The notes beneath the pieces were generated by a model. That model saw nothing but the letters and a program-made list of their open reading frames with translations. It made no database searches and was not told the DNA's origin. Positions 61,001 to 63,563 of a DNA stretch of 64,000 nucleotides are shown in pieces (position 1 is the first letter of the stretch; each line of letters starts with the position of its first letter). Position numbers and translations under genes: made by a program. This stretch comes from Nectonema munidae (lineage: Eukaryota; Nematomorpha; Nectonematoida; Nectonematidae), in contig JAUIRK010000919.1 in the NCBI GenBank assembly GCA_030549495.1, positions 1,237,001 through 1,301,000 of the forward strand, given 5' to 3'.

Positions 61001-63563
61001 GTTTCCAAGGAAGTTGTTGATGACTTCAACATAGCTTTGCCAAGCATTTGATTCAATTTCGCTCATAGATCTCACAAATTCATCATCTTTTACTAGCTTT
61101 CTGATTTGGAGACCGTCAAAGACTCTGGCCATCAACTTTTCTAAGCTAACACGGGGGTTTGAGTTAATTTTGTGCTTAAAGCAATCTTGTTTGTCCAATG
61201 ATCTTACAAACTGCTTCATCAAACCCAATTTAATATGGAGAGGAGGCAAAATAATCTTTTTGTTTTCAATAAGTGGCTCCTTTATAATGTTTTTGCTTCC
61301 CACAATTGAATTTTCTCTCAGAGGCCATTCTTTTTGTGTCCAGTGTCTTATCTCTACTATCCCAAAGATAGTAAAAACAAGGAAACTTCGTGTATCCAGA
61401 TTGTTGTCCCAACAAAAAGTTAACAATTTTGAAGTCAACACCTAAATCACTTATGATGTTCGTAATTAATACAATTTAACAAAAACTGTACATTTTCATA
61501 ATTTTCTTTCAATGTTGTTGAATAGCCAATTGGAATCGAAGGAAATTTATTCAAGTTGTGTAATAAAACGCATTTCAAACTTTTGAGAGAGCCATCAATA
61601 AACAATCTCTATTCATCAGGTCTGTATGTGGTGTTTAGTGCAAATATAAGAACTTTAACATCATTACAATAAACTAACATTTCATTCTTTGTAAAAAATT
61701 TCAACAGTGAATGCTCTCTTGTTCTGTAGAAAGTTATTTTTGTTAAACAATTTTTTTCTTTTAAGCGAGAGGCCAACACTTCCGACTTTTCTTTACTCAG
61801 ATCAAGATTTCTAATGAGGTCGCTGAGCTCTTCTTGATTAAACTTATTGTAACTGTTGCTTTCACTTTAGAAATGATCTTCGCTTGCACTTGCTTCGCTT
61901 GATATTTCCTCTTCTATTTCTTCTTCATCTTGTGAATTAAAATTTTCAGGAACTTTTGGAACTGGAATTCCAATACCATATGGAATAGGTTGTCTGGCAG
62001 ACTCCAAGTCAGGATAAACTAATTTTCTTTTTTTAAACTTATTTAATCCTTTGATGTCGATCTAGCAAAAATAACAATCATTATGATGATTTTTTGGCTC
62101 CCTCCATATCATTGGAATACCAAAATTCAACTTTTTCTTCTTTCCCTTACTCCATTGTCTCAATTGTTCAACACAAGACTTGCATGTTTTGTGCGGTGCC
62201 CAACACTTATCTAGATCACCAAGTTTAACTTCAAAATATGCAAAATAAACTCTTTTAACAAAAGGTGATATATTTTTCCTTTGACTTGGCAAAGTATAAC
62301 GCCCACAAATATAACAAAAAAATATCAAAAGGATTTTTACAAAATTTTCTAGACAACTTCATTAAATTTTAATATTCTGAATTAAAAAATCTGTAAAATT
62401 GTCTAAATTTTAACATAAAAATAAATCTTATTATTTAAAGCATACTTTTTAGAAATAGAATAATTTGAGAACGACTTACAAGCAATTTAGATATTAGAAG
62501 ATTTACTATTAAAAAAATTTAGTGCAGTTTTCCAAAAAAAGACAATTACTGTTGAATTAGAGCGAATTAAATAAAATAAAATAAAATATATTTTTAAAAT
62601 AAAAAAATATAAAATAAAAATTATTTGTTGAAAAAATTCTGGCAATTTAAAAAATTTTTTTTATGTTGGCCTTTGATTGGTGATTAACTGGATATCAATC
62701 ATTGAGGAAATTATGATTAATAGCTATGAATTGCTGAAGGTATTGGAGAGTAAAGGGCTATTTATGATGGTTATAAATAGCATTAGTGGGTTTATAGATA
62801 TAAGTATTAATTTAGAGTTTTTTATCCATAAAGGTGTTCTTCAAAATTCCCTTATGCTCTTTAAATAATATATGCCTGGACATGAAGAGATGCCAATAAC
62901 ATTTCTCCAAGTTTCCTTAAAGAAAGAGACAGATGACAACTATGATTGTGGAACTAATGATGTGAGTATTACAGCATTCGTTGCATAGACATTTGAAAAT
63001 TAGGCTCGAAAGAAAGTACTGTTATACGAATATCATAACCTTTTAAGAAGTCGACTTAAACAGAGTTTACAGTACTATTCATGCGATATCAAATGGGTAT
63101 ACGTATGCAGTTTATATACAATTGGTAGGCCTTCTTATACAAAATACAGAAGTAATACTTCACAAAATCTGTTCACTGATCTAAAATAACAAAAAACATA
63201 CTTTTCAAAAATAACAATGTTACATTTTTCTGAACTCAAGTTTAAGGAAGAATTGGACGGAAAGGCTGACACGCAAACAGAATAAATAAAAGTTGGTAGA
63301 GTAAACTTAATTTCTCAAAAAGTAACTTATGAAAACTTGTACATTCAGGCAAAAAGACAAAAAGAGATTTTAATTCTAATGAGTAAATTAACAAAAAGAA
63401 TCCATCACACACGTCGTTGTTTTCTTATGTAAAAAAATTTTAAATTTAAAAGATTCAAAGATTAGAAATTGGGTGATTATAAAAAATTTTGCAAAGAAAA
63501 AACCTTCAATTATTCTGGATTTTTCTTCATCTGTTGTTTGCTCTTCTTCAAGAATAACTTCTT
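915..63563 (-). CDS. cac: CaV2-type voltage-gated calcium channel alpha-1 subunit (partial; 19 exons in window)
   Basis: This gene encodes the pore of a presynaptic, high-voltage-activated calcium channel in the plasma membrane. The window holds 19 exons, 2273 nt and 757 codons, covering the end of the I-II linker, domain II S1-S6, the II-III linker, domain III S1-S6, the III-IV linker and IV S1. All splice sites are GT/AG and all phases agree across 18 junctions, with no stop codon in the chain. The selectivity-filter glutamates of domains II (TGEDWN) and III (TGEGWP) are present. The S4 segments carry regularly spaced Arg/Lys. CaV2 rather than CaV1 identity rests on IIIS6 [16 protein letters not shown] and IVS1 FNTVLLMLK (CaV1 has [14 protein letters not shown] and LLNTICLAMQHY in these places), and on a I-II linker similar to insect cacophony. 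The II-III linker is short, so there is no vertebrate-like synprint region. Domain I and most of domain IV lie outside the window. Introns are 55 bp to 16.8 kb. Assignment as CaV2 is close to certain; the symbol is by orthology. Confidence 0.95.
1080..3759 (-). other. Intron between channel exons 18 and 19, nothing recognised
   Basis: 2.68 kb of AT-rich DNA. The frames around 1058-1502 on both strands have no family resemblance and look like chance frames in a slightly GC-richer patch. No terminal repeats or transposase motifs were found. Confidence 0.6.
3760..3961 (-). CDS. cac: Channel exon 18: domain III S6 and start of III-IV linker
   Basis: The exon encodes (N)[19 protein letters not shown], an extracellular post-filter segment, then the S6 helix [20 protein letters not shown] and the linker [23 protein letters not shown] separates CaV2 from CaV1. 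The acceptor is TTCGTTTAG and the donor CAG|GTTTCT, phase 0. At 202 nt it is the longest exon in the window. Confidence 0.96.
3962..4634. other. Intron sequence, nothing recognised
   Basis: AT-rich spacer between channel exon 18 and the LINE. Frames overlapping 3645-4008 on either strand are shadows of exon 18. Confidence 0.6.
4635..6900 (+). mobile_element. Degenerate LINE (CR1/jockey-like) with PHD-type ORF1 and endonuclease
   Basis: ORF1 starts at about 4635 with a zinc-finger pattern (C-x-C...[13 protein letters not shown]...WYCNKC) like the PHD fingers in ORF1 of some CR1-group LINEs, then a coiled-coil-like stretch to about 5500. ORF2 begins near 5660 with [12 protein letters not shown], continues with CIYRSPSQ and [11 protein letters not shown] (6055-6285), which are AP-endonuclease signatures, and reaches the start of the reverse transcriptase (NYRPIAVNS, about 6840). 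It is cut off near 6900, with no RT core and no 3' end. Several stops and frame changes interrupt it. It is a 3'-truncated dead copy in the intron between exons 17 and 18. Confidence 0.85.
7150..7293 (-). CDS. cac: Channel exon 17: domain III pore loop with selectivity filter
   Basis: The exon encodes a turret ([20 protein letters not shown]) and the pore helix and filter [20 protein letters not shown]. The filter Glu of TGEGWP is the third member of the EEEE ring. The donor AA|GTAACT splits an Asn codon. The acceptor is TTCTGCCTAG. The exon is distinctly GC-richer than the intron around it. Confidence 0.96.
7294..8639. other. Intron sequence, nothing recognised
   Basis: Intron between channel exons 16 and 17, first part. 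Short frames at 7360-7638 and 7657-7917 have no recognisable motif. Confidence 0.55.
8640..9145 (-). mobile_element. hAT transposase fossil (GTF2IRD2/ZBED-like group)
   Basis: Reading the minus strand from about 9140 gives [14 protein letters not shown], then [10 protein letters not shown], then [18 protein letters not shown] and [12 protein letters not shown]. These correspond in order to the conserved N-IR---LNHRQF, E-YGDL-Y, LAFL-DI--HLN-LN--LQGK and D---I--F blocks of hAT transposases related to GTF2IRD2. Several stops interrupt the frame. Only the middle of the transposase is left, and no terminal inverted repeats were recognised nearby. Confidence 0.7.
9146..10734. other. Intron sequence, nothing recognised
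   Basis: Intronic DNA up to channel exon 16. Frames at 9318-9653 and 10136-10372 show no family motif. About 130 bp next to the exon 16 donor (10600-10734) is less AT-rich than the rest, but no exon could be made from it. Confidence 0.55.
10735..10895 (-). CDS. cac: Channel exon 16: domain III S4-S5 linker, S5, turret
   Basis: The exon encodes [20 protein letters not shown], the rest of S5 ending [20 protein letters not shown], and the start of a cysteine-containing extracellular turret (TRDAC). The acceptor is TTTTCTTGCAG and the donor CA|GTGAGT, phase 2. Confidence 0.96.
10896..11302. other. Short intron between exons 15 and 16
   Basis: A 407-bp AT-rich intron with a normal polypyrimidine tract at the exon 16 acceptor. 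Nothing else seen. Confidence 0.7.
11303..11405 (-). CDS. cac: Channel exon 15: domain III S4 voltage sensor
   Basis: The exon encodes (S)[19 protein letters not shown] followed by [15 protein letters not shown]. This is the S4 segment with its regularly spaced Lys/Arg and the start of the S4-S5 linker. The acceptor is TTTATTTTAG and the donor AAA|GTAGAC, phase 0. Confidence 0.96.
11570..11835. mobile_element. hAT-type MITE, 266 bp, with 8-bp target duplication
   Basis: The left end CACTAGTGGGATTC and the right end (reverse complement CAGTAGTGGGATTC) form a terminal inverted repeat that continues with CGGTTCT/AGCCG-type motifs. It is flanked by GTTTTAAC at 11562-11569 and GTTTTGAC at 11836-11843, an 8-bp direct repeat with one mismatch, as hAT elements make. 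There is no coding capacity. Confidence 0.82.
12875..13690. repeat. Fold-back minisatellite built on AAAAGAGTGACAAAA
   Basis: Many degenerate copies of AGAGTGACAAAA or AGAGTTACATGACAAAA run from about 12890 to 13130 and around 13345-13410. The opposite orientation (TTTGTCACTCTTTTGA) runs from about 13500 to 13690. The block can therefore fold back on itself around an AT-rich centre near 13300. A run of CTAACTAA/AACCAACTAA repeats lies at 13425-13500. Confidence 0.7.
13691..14757. other. Intron sequence, nothing recognised
   Basis: AT-rich intronic DNA between the fold-back repeat and channel exon 14. It includes a short CACACACGCACACGC tract near 13910. No coding frame is supported. Confidence 0.55.
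14758..14864 (-). CDS. cac: Channel exon 14: domain III S2-S3 loop and S3
   Basis: The exon encodes [19 protein letters not shown] and then the S3 helix [27 protein letters not shown] is the conserved S2-S3 loop of CaV2 domain III. The acceptor is TTTTATTAG and the donor TC|GTAAGT, phase 2. Confidence 0.95.
14920..15047 (-). CDS. cac: Channel exon 13: domain III S1 end to S2
   Basis: The exon starts (V)[19 protein letters not shown] and ends [20 protein letters not shown], spanning the end of S1, the loop and S2. The acceptor ATTAAG at 15049-15048 is chosen over a second AG seven bases inward, because only it keeps frame with exon 12. The donor is AAG|GTCTCT, phase 0. A 55-bp intron follows. 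Confidence 0.95.
15048..16085. other. Intron sequence with unassigned plus-strand frames
   Basis: Intron between channel exons 12 and 13. A 99-codon frame at 15699-15998 (plus) includes [14 protein letters not shown] and [18 protein letters not shown] do not recognise it. It lies beside a Tigger remnant and could be part of a mobile element or chance. Confidence 0.4.
16086..16425 (-). mobile_element. pogo/Tigger-like transposase remnant
   Basis: The minus strand starts with [19 protein letters not shown] (from about 16425), matching the helix-turn-helix start of Tigger/pogo transposases (LTLQQK--IIK--ESG, then VGKS/T). A later part, [14 protein letters not shown] (within 16086-16340), matches the first catalytic Asp block N-DETGLF. 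The central DNA-binding region between them is mostly missing and there is at least one stop, so this is an internally deleted, dead copy. Confidence 0.8.
16472..16628. repeat. Inverted repeat pair GGTTCCTAGTCAAAAT, probable Tigger terminal sequence
   Basis: The left arm GGTTCCTAGTCAAAATACCC then CGCTATCAAAATC at 16472 onward pairs with the reverse arm ending GGATTTTGACTAGGAACC at 16628. The arms share the module CCCGCTATCAAAATC several times. The pair sits just upstream of the transposase remnant on its strand, so it may be that element's 5' end folded on itself or a separate 157-bp MITE of the same family. Confidence 0.65.
16629..17506. other. Intron sequence, nothing recognised
   Basis: AT-rich intronic DNA up to channel exon 12. 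A CCCCCCCCCC-type run lies near 16840. No coding frame. Confidence 0.55.
17507..17649 (-). CDS. cac: Channel exon 12: end of II-III linker, domain III S1
   Basis: The exon encodes [12 protein letters not shown], then [20 protein letters not shown] and the S1 helix to DLFIML. The [15 protein letters not shown] motif is characteristic of CaV2 IIIS1. Two acceptors lie 4 nt apart (AAG then GCAG). Only the second, giving a start at 17649, joins exon 11 in frame. The donor is G|GTACTT, phase 1. Confidence 0.94.
17650..18309. other. Start of the 16.8 kb intron, nothing recognised
   Basis: AT-rich intronic DNA upstream of channel exon 12. No frame or repeat recognised. Confidence 0.6.
18310..20310 (+). 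mobile_element. CR1-like LINE, 5'-truncated, ORF2 reverse transcriptase
   Basis: Plus-strand reading gives linker sequence from about 18315, then [19 protein letters not shown] and [10 protein letters not shown] (18942-19280), [17 protein letters not shown] text near 19340, then [20 protein letters not shown] and [14 protein letters not shown] and [11 protein letters not shown] (19384-19749). These are RT blocks 1 to 5, with the catalytic FADD. A C-terminal part at 20066-20308 has [18 protein letters not shown], the typical end of CR1-group ORF2. ORF1 and the endonuclease are missing. Several frame changes and stops interrupt it. Confidence 0.88.
20311..21164. other. Intron sequence with ATAC microsatellite
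   Basis: It holds a (CATA)n tract near 21021-21048 and a run of loosely repeated GTTAGG/GTTAGTGTTGG text at 20930-21000. Nothing coding was seen. Confidence 0.55.
21165..21853. mobile_element. Putative hAT-like MITE with G- and C-homopolymer hairpin
   Basis: The left end CAGGGGCCTCA and the right end (reverse complement CATGGGCCTCG) agree at 9 of 11 positions. The flanks AAAACACG (21157-21164) and CATACACG (21854-21861) agree at 6 of 8, as an aged 8-bp duplication might. A run of about 20 G with one A break at 21181-21203 is followed by a run of about 16 C at 21220-21236. The interior is AT-rich and non-coding. Confidence 0.55.
21854..23611. other. Intron sequence, nothing recognised
   Basis: AT-rich intronic DNA between the MITE and the piggyBac element. 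The frame at 22903-23142 is low-complexity and not supported. Confidence 0.55.
25410..26130. repeat. CA/TG-rich microsatellite tract of about 700 bp
   Basis: Almost continuous ACACAC with interruptions such as CATACACACG, AAACACTTCCACAC and TAAACACACA. Higher-order copies of about 90-130 bp (for example CACCCATACACACGCGGAG) recur. The long open frames here on both strands (all Cys/Val or His/Thr) are low-complexity and not genes. The tract lies inside the piggyBac transposase region. Confidence 0.95.
26141..26645 (+). mobile_element. Tigger/pogo-like fragment nested in the piggyBac element
   Basis: It starts with CAGTAAGCCCTCGCTACTTC then GCGG, the terminal inverted repeat typical of Tigger-type elements (CAGTA-ACCCTCG-TA-TTCGCGG). 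It ends with a C-terminal transposase piece at about 26395-26645, acidic [11 protein letters not shown] followed by [19 protein letters not shown], which resembles the R-KQ--LD-F-- tail of Tigger transposases. The middle is deleted and no far terminal repeat is seen. It interrupts piggyBac between ELVD and TTNLY. Confidence 0.7.
27531..30725 (+). mobile_element. RTE-like LINE, long but decayed, ending in a GAA microsatellite
   Basis: The leader contains AGCGTCAGGAAGGGCATCCG (about 27873-27892), a sequence widespread in RTE-like LINEs. The endonuclease follows, [20 protein letters not shown] and [11 protein letters not shown] (27922-28350), of the type often annotated as craniofacial development protein 2-like, then [14 protein letters not shown] (about 28378-28420). 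Lysine-rich linker frames lead to the RT ([20 protein letters not shown] near 29680, DDLVIIAE near 29950) and the C-terminal block [14 protein letters not shown] (30347-30610). It ends ATGATGAAGAAGAAGAAGAA, as RTE elements do. Numerous stops and shifts make it inactive. It is nearly full-length. Confidence 0.88.
30726..32099. other. Intron sequence, nothing recognised
   Basis: Intronic DNA. A less AT-rich patch at 30810-30920 has a 71-codon plus-strand frame without recognisable motif. Several long T-runs occur at 31850-31960. No element boundaries were found. Confidence 0.5.
32100..32420 (-). repeat. Dispersed repeat, copy 1 (related to 53.31-53.55 kb)
   Basis: The reverse complement shares GAGAAATG...CGTTTTAATATTTGACTA, CTACAAATAAACTAAGCG and ACGCGTAATGCAACATGTGT with the plus strand at 53.31-53.55 kb, in the same order. 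This copy contains an extra block of about 130 bp with inverted ends (see the entry at 32188-32315). Confidence 0.78.
32188..32315. mobile_element. piggyBac-like MITE, 128 bp
   Basis: The ends are CCCGTTAACG and CGTTAACGGG, perfect 10-bp inverted repeats starting with CCC as in piggyBac. Subterminal GCCCATGTCGTCTATAGTCG holds a near-palindrome, like the palindrome inside the larger piggyBac ends at 23.6 kb. The related repeat at 53.4 kb lacks this block. The flanking tetranucleotides (ATAA and TAGT) are not a clean TTAA pair, so the target duplication has decayed or the ends are slightly off. Confidence 0.6.
32780..34000 (-). mobile_element. FLYWCH/MULE-type transposase remnant
   Basis: The minus strand begins with a FLYWCH-like zinc finger ([20 protein letters not shown] then [10 protein letters not shown], 33807-33995). 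It continues, in broken frames near 33500, with text resembling the MULE W--D-TF and QLYTIHA blocks. Then comes [20 protein letters not shown] then GCFF (33114-33359), the MULE FE-A---F----GC-FH core, and [16 protein letters not shown]-terminal part (32777-33139) ends [20 protein letters not shown]. The order matches MULE transposases with FLYWCH fingers. It is broken by several stops, and terminal repeats were not identified. Confidence 0.78.
34001..34453. other. Intron end with GACAAACTGTCTG repeats
   Basis: At 34310-34430 short inverted and direct repeats of GACAGACAAACTGTCTG, GACGAAATGTCTGTCGA and TTCGACAAAACATTCGG occur side by side, a degenerate repeat bordering channel exon 11. No gene seen. 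Confidence 0.5.
34454..34545 (-). CDS. cac: Channel exon 11: II-III linker
   Basis: The exon encodes [20 protein letters not shown] and then [10 protein letters not shown]. It has a good acceptor (CAAATTTAG) and donor (AG|GTAAAA), and both phases fit its neighbours: 0 coming in, and 2 going out to the C|AAC start of the next exon. The sequence has no strong family match, as expected for this fast-evolving linker, so its support is splice sites, frame, charge and position. Confidence 0.8.
34985..35210 (+). mobile_element. LINE reverse transcriptase fragment
   Basis: Plus-strand text [20 protein letters not shown] then GVSIYHLN, followed by [16 protein letters not shown] in a shifted frame, resembles the region just before RT block 1 of CR1/jockey LINEs (V---I--LK--KA-G-DGI, then S---G--P--WK). 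It ends where the fold-back element begins at 35267. Confidence 0.55.
35267..36060. mobile_element. Fold-back element, truncated copy
   Basis: It starts CTCATAACCTGTACGGTTGA and shares the modules CTAGATGTAAGATTTGATAT, GTTACAAAAGTTATTACC and the inverted pair TCGTTGGC...GCCAACGA with the complete element at 50644-52429. The centre is near 35740. The right arm stops after about 300 bp, so one end is lost. Confidence 0.75.
36150..38205 (-). mobile_element. Degenerate LINE with PHD-type ORF1 and RT piece
   Basis: On the minus strand, a zinc-finger ORF1 piece [20 protein letters not shown] then DHWFC (38019-38204) is followed by a charged segment (37490-37738), broken endonuclease text near 36960-37000 ([11 protein letters not shown] in a shifted frame), and an RT piece at about 36225-36350: [20 protein letters not shown] and [13 protein letters not shown] with the YADD active site. 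Many stops and deletions; text resembling the usual C-terminal block near 36540 lies before the RT, so two copies may be joined here. Confidence 0.78.
38206..39437. other. Intron sequence, nothing recognised
   Basis: AT-rich DNA up to channel exon 10. The 75-codon minus frame at 38299-38526 has no recognisable motif. Confidence 0.5.
39438..39565 (-). CDS. cac: Channel exon 10: domain II S6 and start of II-III linker
   Basis: The exon encodes (Y)[18 protein letters not shown], the S6 activation gate, which is nearly invariant in CaV1/CaV2 channels. This is followed by [20 protein letters not shown] and KKLE, an Ala/Glu-rich helix that continues S6 into the cytoplasm. The donor is GAG|GTAAGC, phase 0. 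The alanine run makes this stretch more GC-rich than its surroundings. Confidence 0.95.
39566..43203. other. Intron between exons 9 and 10: small repeats and one unassigned frame
   Basis: A 48-bp unit starting ATCCCTCCTTAAAA is duplicated at 40854-40948, with looser relatives at 41690-41790. A 104-codon plus frame at 42778-43089 ([18 protein letters not shown] start) is longer than most here, but I do not recognise it and see no promoter or splice support. Two short TAACCCTAAC-type stretches (42240-42260) are too short to be telomeric. Confidence 0.5.
43204..43324 (-). CDS. cac: Channel exon 9: domain II selectivity filter and start of S6
   Basis: The exon starts [20 protein letters not shown], carrying the domain II selectivity-filter glutamate, and ends with [13 protein letters not shown], the start of S6. 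The acceptor is TTTTGTCTAG; the donor T|GTGAGT splits the Tyr codon of GNYTLLN. Confidence 0.96.
43325..44715. other. Intron between exons 8 and 9, nothing recognised
   Basis: 1.4 kb of AT-rich DNA without coding frames, including a short GTTAGGGTTAGGGTTATGG run near 43808. Confidence 0.6.
44716..44788 (-). CDS. cac: Channel exon 8: domain II S5-P loop
   Basis: This 73-nt exon encodes (E)[19 protein letters not shown] then LTVFQ, the turret and first pore helix of domain II. FNF-DGTPP-NF and LLTVFQ are diagnostic. The acceptor is ATTTTGCAG and the donor CAA|GTATGC, phase 0. Confidence 0.95.
44789..45215. other. Intron between exons 7 and 8
   Basis: 427 bp with a small local duplication (AAATAAGATGTTTAAATT near 44905-44970). 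Nothing else seen. Confidence 0.6.
45216..45347 (-). CDS. cac: Channel exon 7: domain II S4-S5 linker and S5
   Basis: The exon encodes (R)[19 protein letters not shown] followed by the S5 helix [20 protein letters not shown]. The order and spacing match the CaV2 S4-S5 linker and S5 almost residue for residue. The donor is GA|GTAAGT. An open frame on the opposite strand here is only its shadow. Confidence 0.96.
45348..46970. other. Intron between exons 6 and 7, nothing recognised
   Basis: 1.6 kb of AT-rich DNA. The minus frame at 46042-46326 has no recognisable motif. Confidence 0.6.
46971..47080 (-). CDS. cac: Channel exon 6: domain II S3-S4 voltage sensor
   Basis: The exon encodes [11 protein letters not shown], a short S3-S4 loop, and the voltage sensor [16 protein letters not shown] with gating charges at every third position. 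The donor splits the codon for the next Arg (AG|G). The acceptor is TTTTTCAG. Confidence 0.95.
47145..47257 (-). CDS. cac: Channel exon 5: domain II S2 to start of S3
   Basis: The exon encodes (E)[20 protein letters not shown] and then a loop ending SSFNKFDCI. It includes the conserved S2 Glu and the FN-FD motif that opens S3. The acceptor is ATTTTGCAG and the donor ATC|GTAAGC, phase 0. A 64-bp intron separates it from the next exon. Confidence 0.95.
47258..49843. other. Start of the 12.2 kb intron; one unassigned protein-like stretch
   Basis: Mostly AT-rich DNA with a (TA)n(GA)n tract near 48395-48417. At about 49145-49310 the plus strand reads smoothly ([20 protein letters not shown] then [20 protein letters not shown]). 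This looks like a worn protein fragment, probably from a mobile element, but I cannot name the family. Confidence 0.4.
49844..50430 (+). mobile_element. LINE ORF1 fragment with PHD-type zinc finger
   Basis: The frame opens at 49844 and contains [27 protein letters not shown] and WNCKVC, the same C--C...C--C...W-C--C zinc-finger layout as the LINE ORF1 at 4.6 kb. A linker region ending [18 protein letters not shown] follows. It has at least one stop and ends abruptly against a reversed LINE 3' end and the palindrome. Confidence 0.7.
50434..50630 (-). mobile_element. LINE 3' end fragment in reverse orientation
   Basis: In reverse the sequence reads ACCTGTTGGTGTACCTTGAT then TATTTCAATAAATTTCTTTC with a (TTTC)n tail at 50434-50453. 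This resembles the 3' UTR and tail of jockey/CR1-type LINEs, where an AATAAA-like signal precedes a short tandem tail. Confidence 0.55.
50644..52429. mobile_element. 1.8 kb palindromic fold-back element
   Basis: The first ~400 bp, beginning CTCATAACCTGTACGGTTGA, return almost letter-perfect in reverse at the far end. Each arm carries about seven tandem copies of a ~28-bp unit of type TCATCTCCAACCTGTATACT then ACGATGAT. The module CTAGATGTAAGATTTGATAT follows, then AT-rich blocks. The centre is near 51310-51390, with the inverted pair TCGTTGGCTCCCCTTACTTT / AAAGTAAGGGGAGCCAACGA. The right arm has extra duplicated blocks (51560-51990). There is no coding frame. AT-rich (TA)n flanks hide any target duplication. 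The layout resembles fold-back (FB-type) elements. Confidence 0.85.
52520..52665. repeat. Extra fragment of the fold-back element
   Basis: From CCTATACTTTGCAATTTGCA to TTCATATTTTGCTACCTCAT it repeats an inner arm block of the palindrome (compare 51050-51200), separated from it by about 90 bp. It may be a solo piece or a product of rearrangement. Confidence 0.75.
53310..53940. repeat. Dispersed repeat copy 2, with a 260-bp tandem duplication
   Basis: A unit beginning AACCACACACGCGTGCTAAA occurs at 53421 and again at 53681, exactly 260 bp apart and about 95% alike, each ending in AATCGACAT-like text. The upstream part (53310-53420) and first half of the unit match the reverse complement of 32.10-32.42 kb, but without the 128-bp MITE. 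Confidence 0.85.
53940..54610. repeat. 341-bp tandem duplication
   Basis: The block starting TTTTTCACTT...ATTATACTGACCT at 53940 recurs at 54281 with the same internal landmarks (CTGACCCATAAAAAGTAAAA, GGTATTTTTTGAAACTAGAT, TGACTGACCTCACATAAAAG). A partial third copy lies upstream at about 52945-53010. The units are AT-rich and non-coding. Confidence 0.8.
54880..54912. repeat. (ATT)n microsatellite
   Basis: An imperfect GTAGTATTAGTATT run leads into about seven ATT units. Confidence 0.85.
55150..57770 (+). mobile_element. Jockey/CR1-like LINE with zinc-knuckle ORF1
   Basis: An ORF1 tail with [16 protein letters not shown] and [13 protein letters not shown] zinc-knuckle motifs (within 55010-55435) is followed by endonuclease text ([11 protein letters not shown] near 55620, [12 protein letters not shown] near 55755). 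The RT comes next: [20 protein letters not shown] and LSAVPQGSI (56911-57099), [12 protein letters not shown] just after it, and a [12 protein letters not shown] block near 57160. A C-terminal part is at 57501-57719. The order is that of a non-LTR element, so the zinc knuckles belong to LINE ORF1. Many stops and shifts; inactive. Confidence 0.85.
57771..59410. other. End of the 12.2 kb intron, nothing recognised
   Basis: AT-rich DNA with T-rich frames that are not supported as genes. It leads into the donor region of channel exon 4. Confidence 0.55.
59411..59538 (-). CDS. cac: Channel exon 4: domain II S1
   Basis: The exon encodes (R)[17 protein letters not shown] and then [17 protein letters not shown], the IIS1 helix and the start of the S1-S2 loop. 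VKTQ-FYW and [14 protein letters not shown] are hallmarks of invertebrate CaV2 domain II. It is separated from exon 3 by a 58-bp intron and from exon 5 by 12.2 kb. The donor is G|GTAATG, phase 1. Confidence 0.95.
59597..59693 (-). CDS. cac: Channel exon 3: end of I-II linker, basic pre-IIS1 region
   Basis: The exon encodes a charged linker ending [15 protein letters not shown], the basic segment just before IIS1. Three AG acceptors are possible at the 5' end (starting at 59693, 59685 or within the next few codons). Only the one giving a start at 59693 (ATTTCCAAG) and a weaker later one fit the incoming phase 1. The 59693 choice has the better pyrimidine tract and gives (D)[17 protein letters not shown]. 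The donor is AG|GTAATT, phase 2. Confidence 0.83.
59694..60216. other. Intron between exons 2 and 3
   Basis: A 523-bp intron. The open frame on the minus strand at 59694-59847 is a read-through of exon 3 into the intron and has no resemblance to the channel. Confidence 0.65.
60217..60282 (-). CDS. cac: Channel exon 2: I-II linker, basic then acidic stretch
   Basis: The exon encodes (A)[19 protein letters not shown] followed by EE. The insect cacophony linker has the same order: a basic ARRR-type cluster, a Ser/Lys-rich stretch, then an acidic run. The acceptor is TTGAATTTAG and the donor G|GTTAGC. It enters in phase 1 and leaves in phase 1. The Ser/Thr-rich cytoplasmic stretch is a plausible phosphorylation region; this is inference. 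Confidence 0.87.
60283..60734. other. Intron sequence, nothing recognised
   Basis: AT-rich DNA between exon 2 and the multi-copy pseudogene. Confidence 0.6.
60735..62335 (-). pseudogene. Broken copy of a multi-copy protein family of unknown function
   Basis: The minus strand reads, in order: a CxxC start ([16 protein letters not shown]), [19 protein letters not shown] and [35 protein letters not shown] (62062-62328); a middle with [11 protein letters not shown] and [20 protein letters not shown] (about 61790-61930); [37 protein letters not shown] and [19 protein letters not shown] (60896-61441); and a tail with [15 protein letters not shown] text near 60790. I recall this layout from many near-identical uncharacterised proteins in arthropod genomes, which suggests a mobile element, but no catalytic motif identifies it. 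The frame is broken in a few places. It lies in the intron between channel exons 1 and 2. Confidence 0.7.
62336..63503. other. Intron sequence, nothing recognised
   Basis: AT-rich intronic DNA. The plus frame at 62677-62868 ([20 protein letters not shown] start) has no recognisable motif. Confidence 0.5.
63504..63563 (-). CDS. cac: Channel exon 1 in window: I-II linker after the AID
   Basis: This 60-nt exon reads [17 protein letters not shown] then IIE. It closely resembles the insect cacophony I-II linker (AEEVILAEERTTEEEK as I remember it), which directly follows the beta-subunit-binding AID. The acceptor is TTTTTTAG and the donor G|GTTTTT. It is entered in phase 1 and left in phase 1, so the split codon with the next exon encodes Ala. 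The AID exon itself is not found between here and the right edge, so it lies upstream of the window. The exon is short and has a weak donor, but the similarity and phase make it convincing. Confidence 0.88.
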
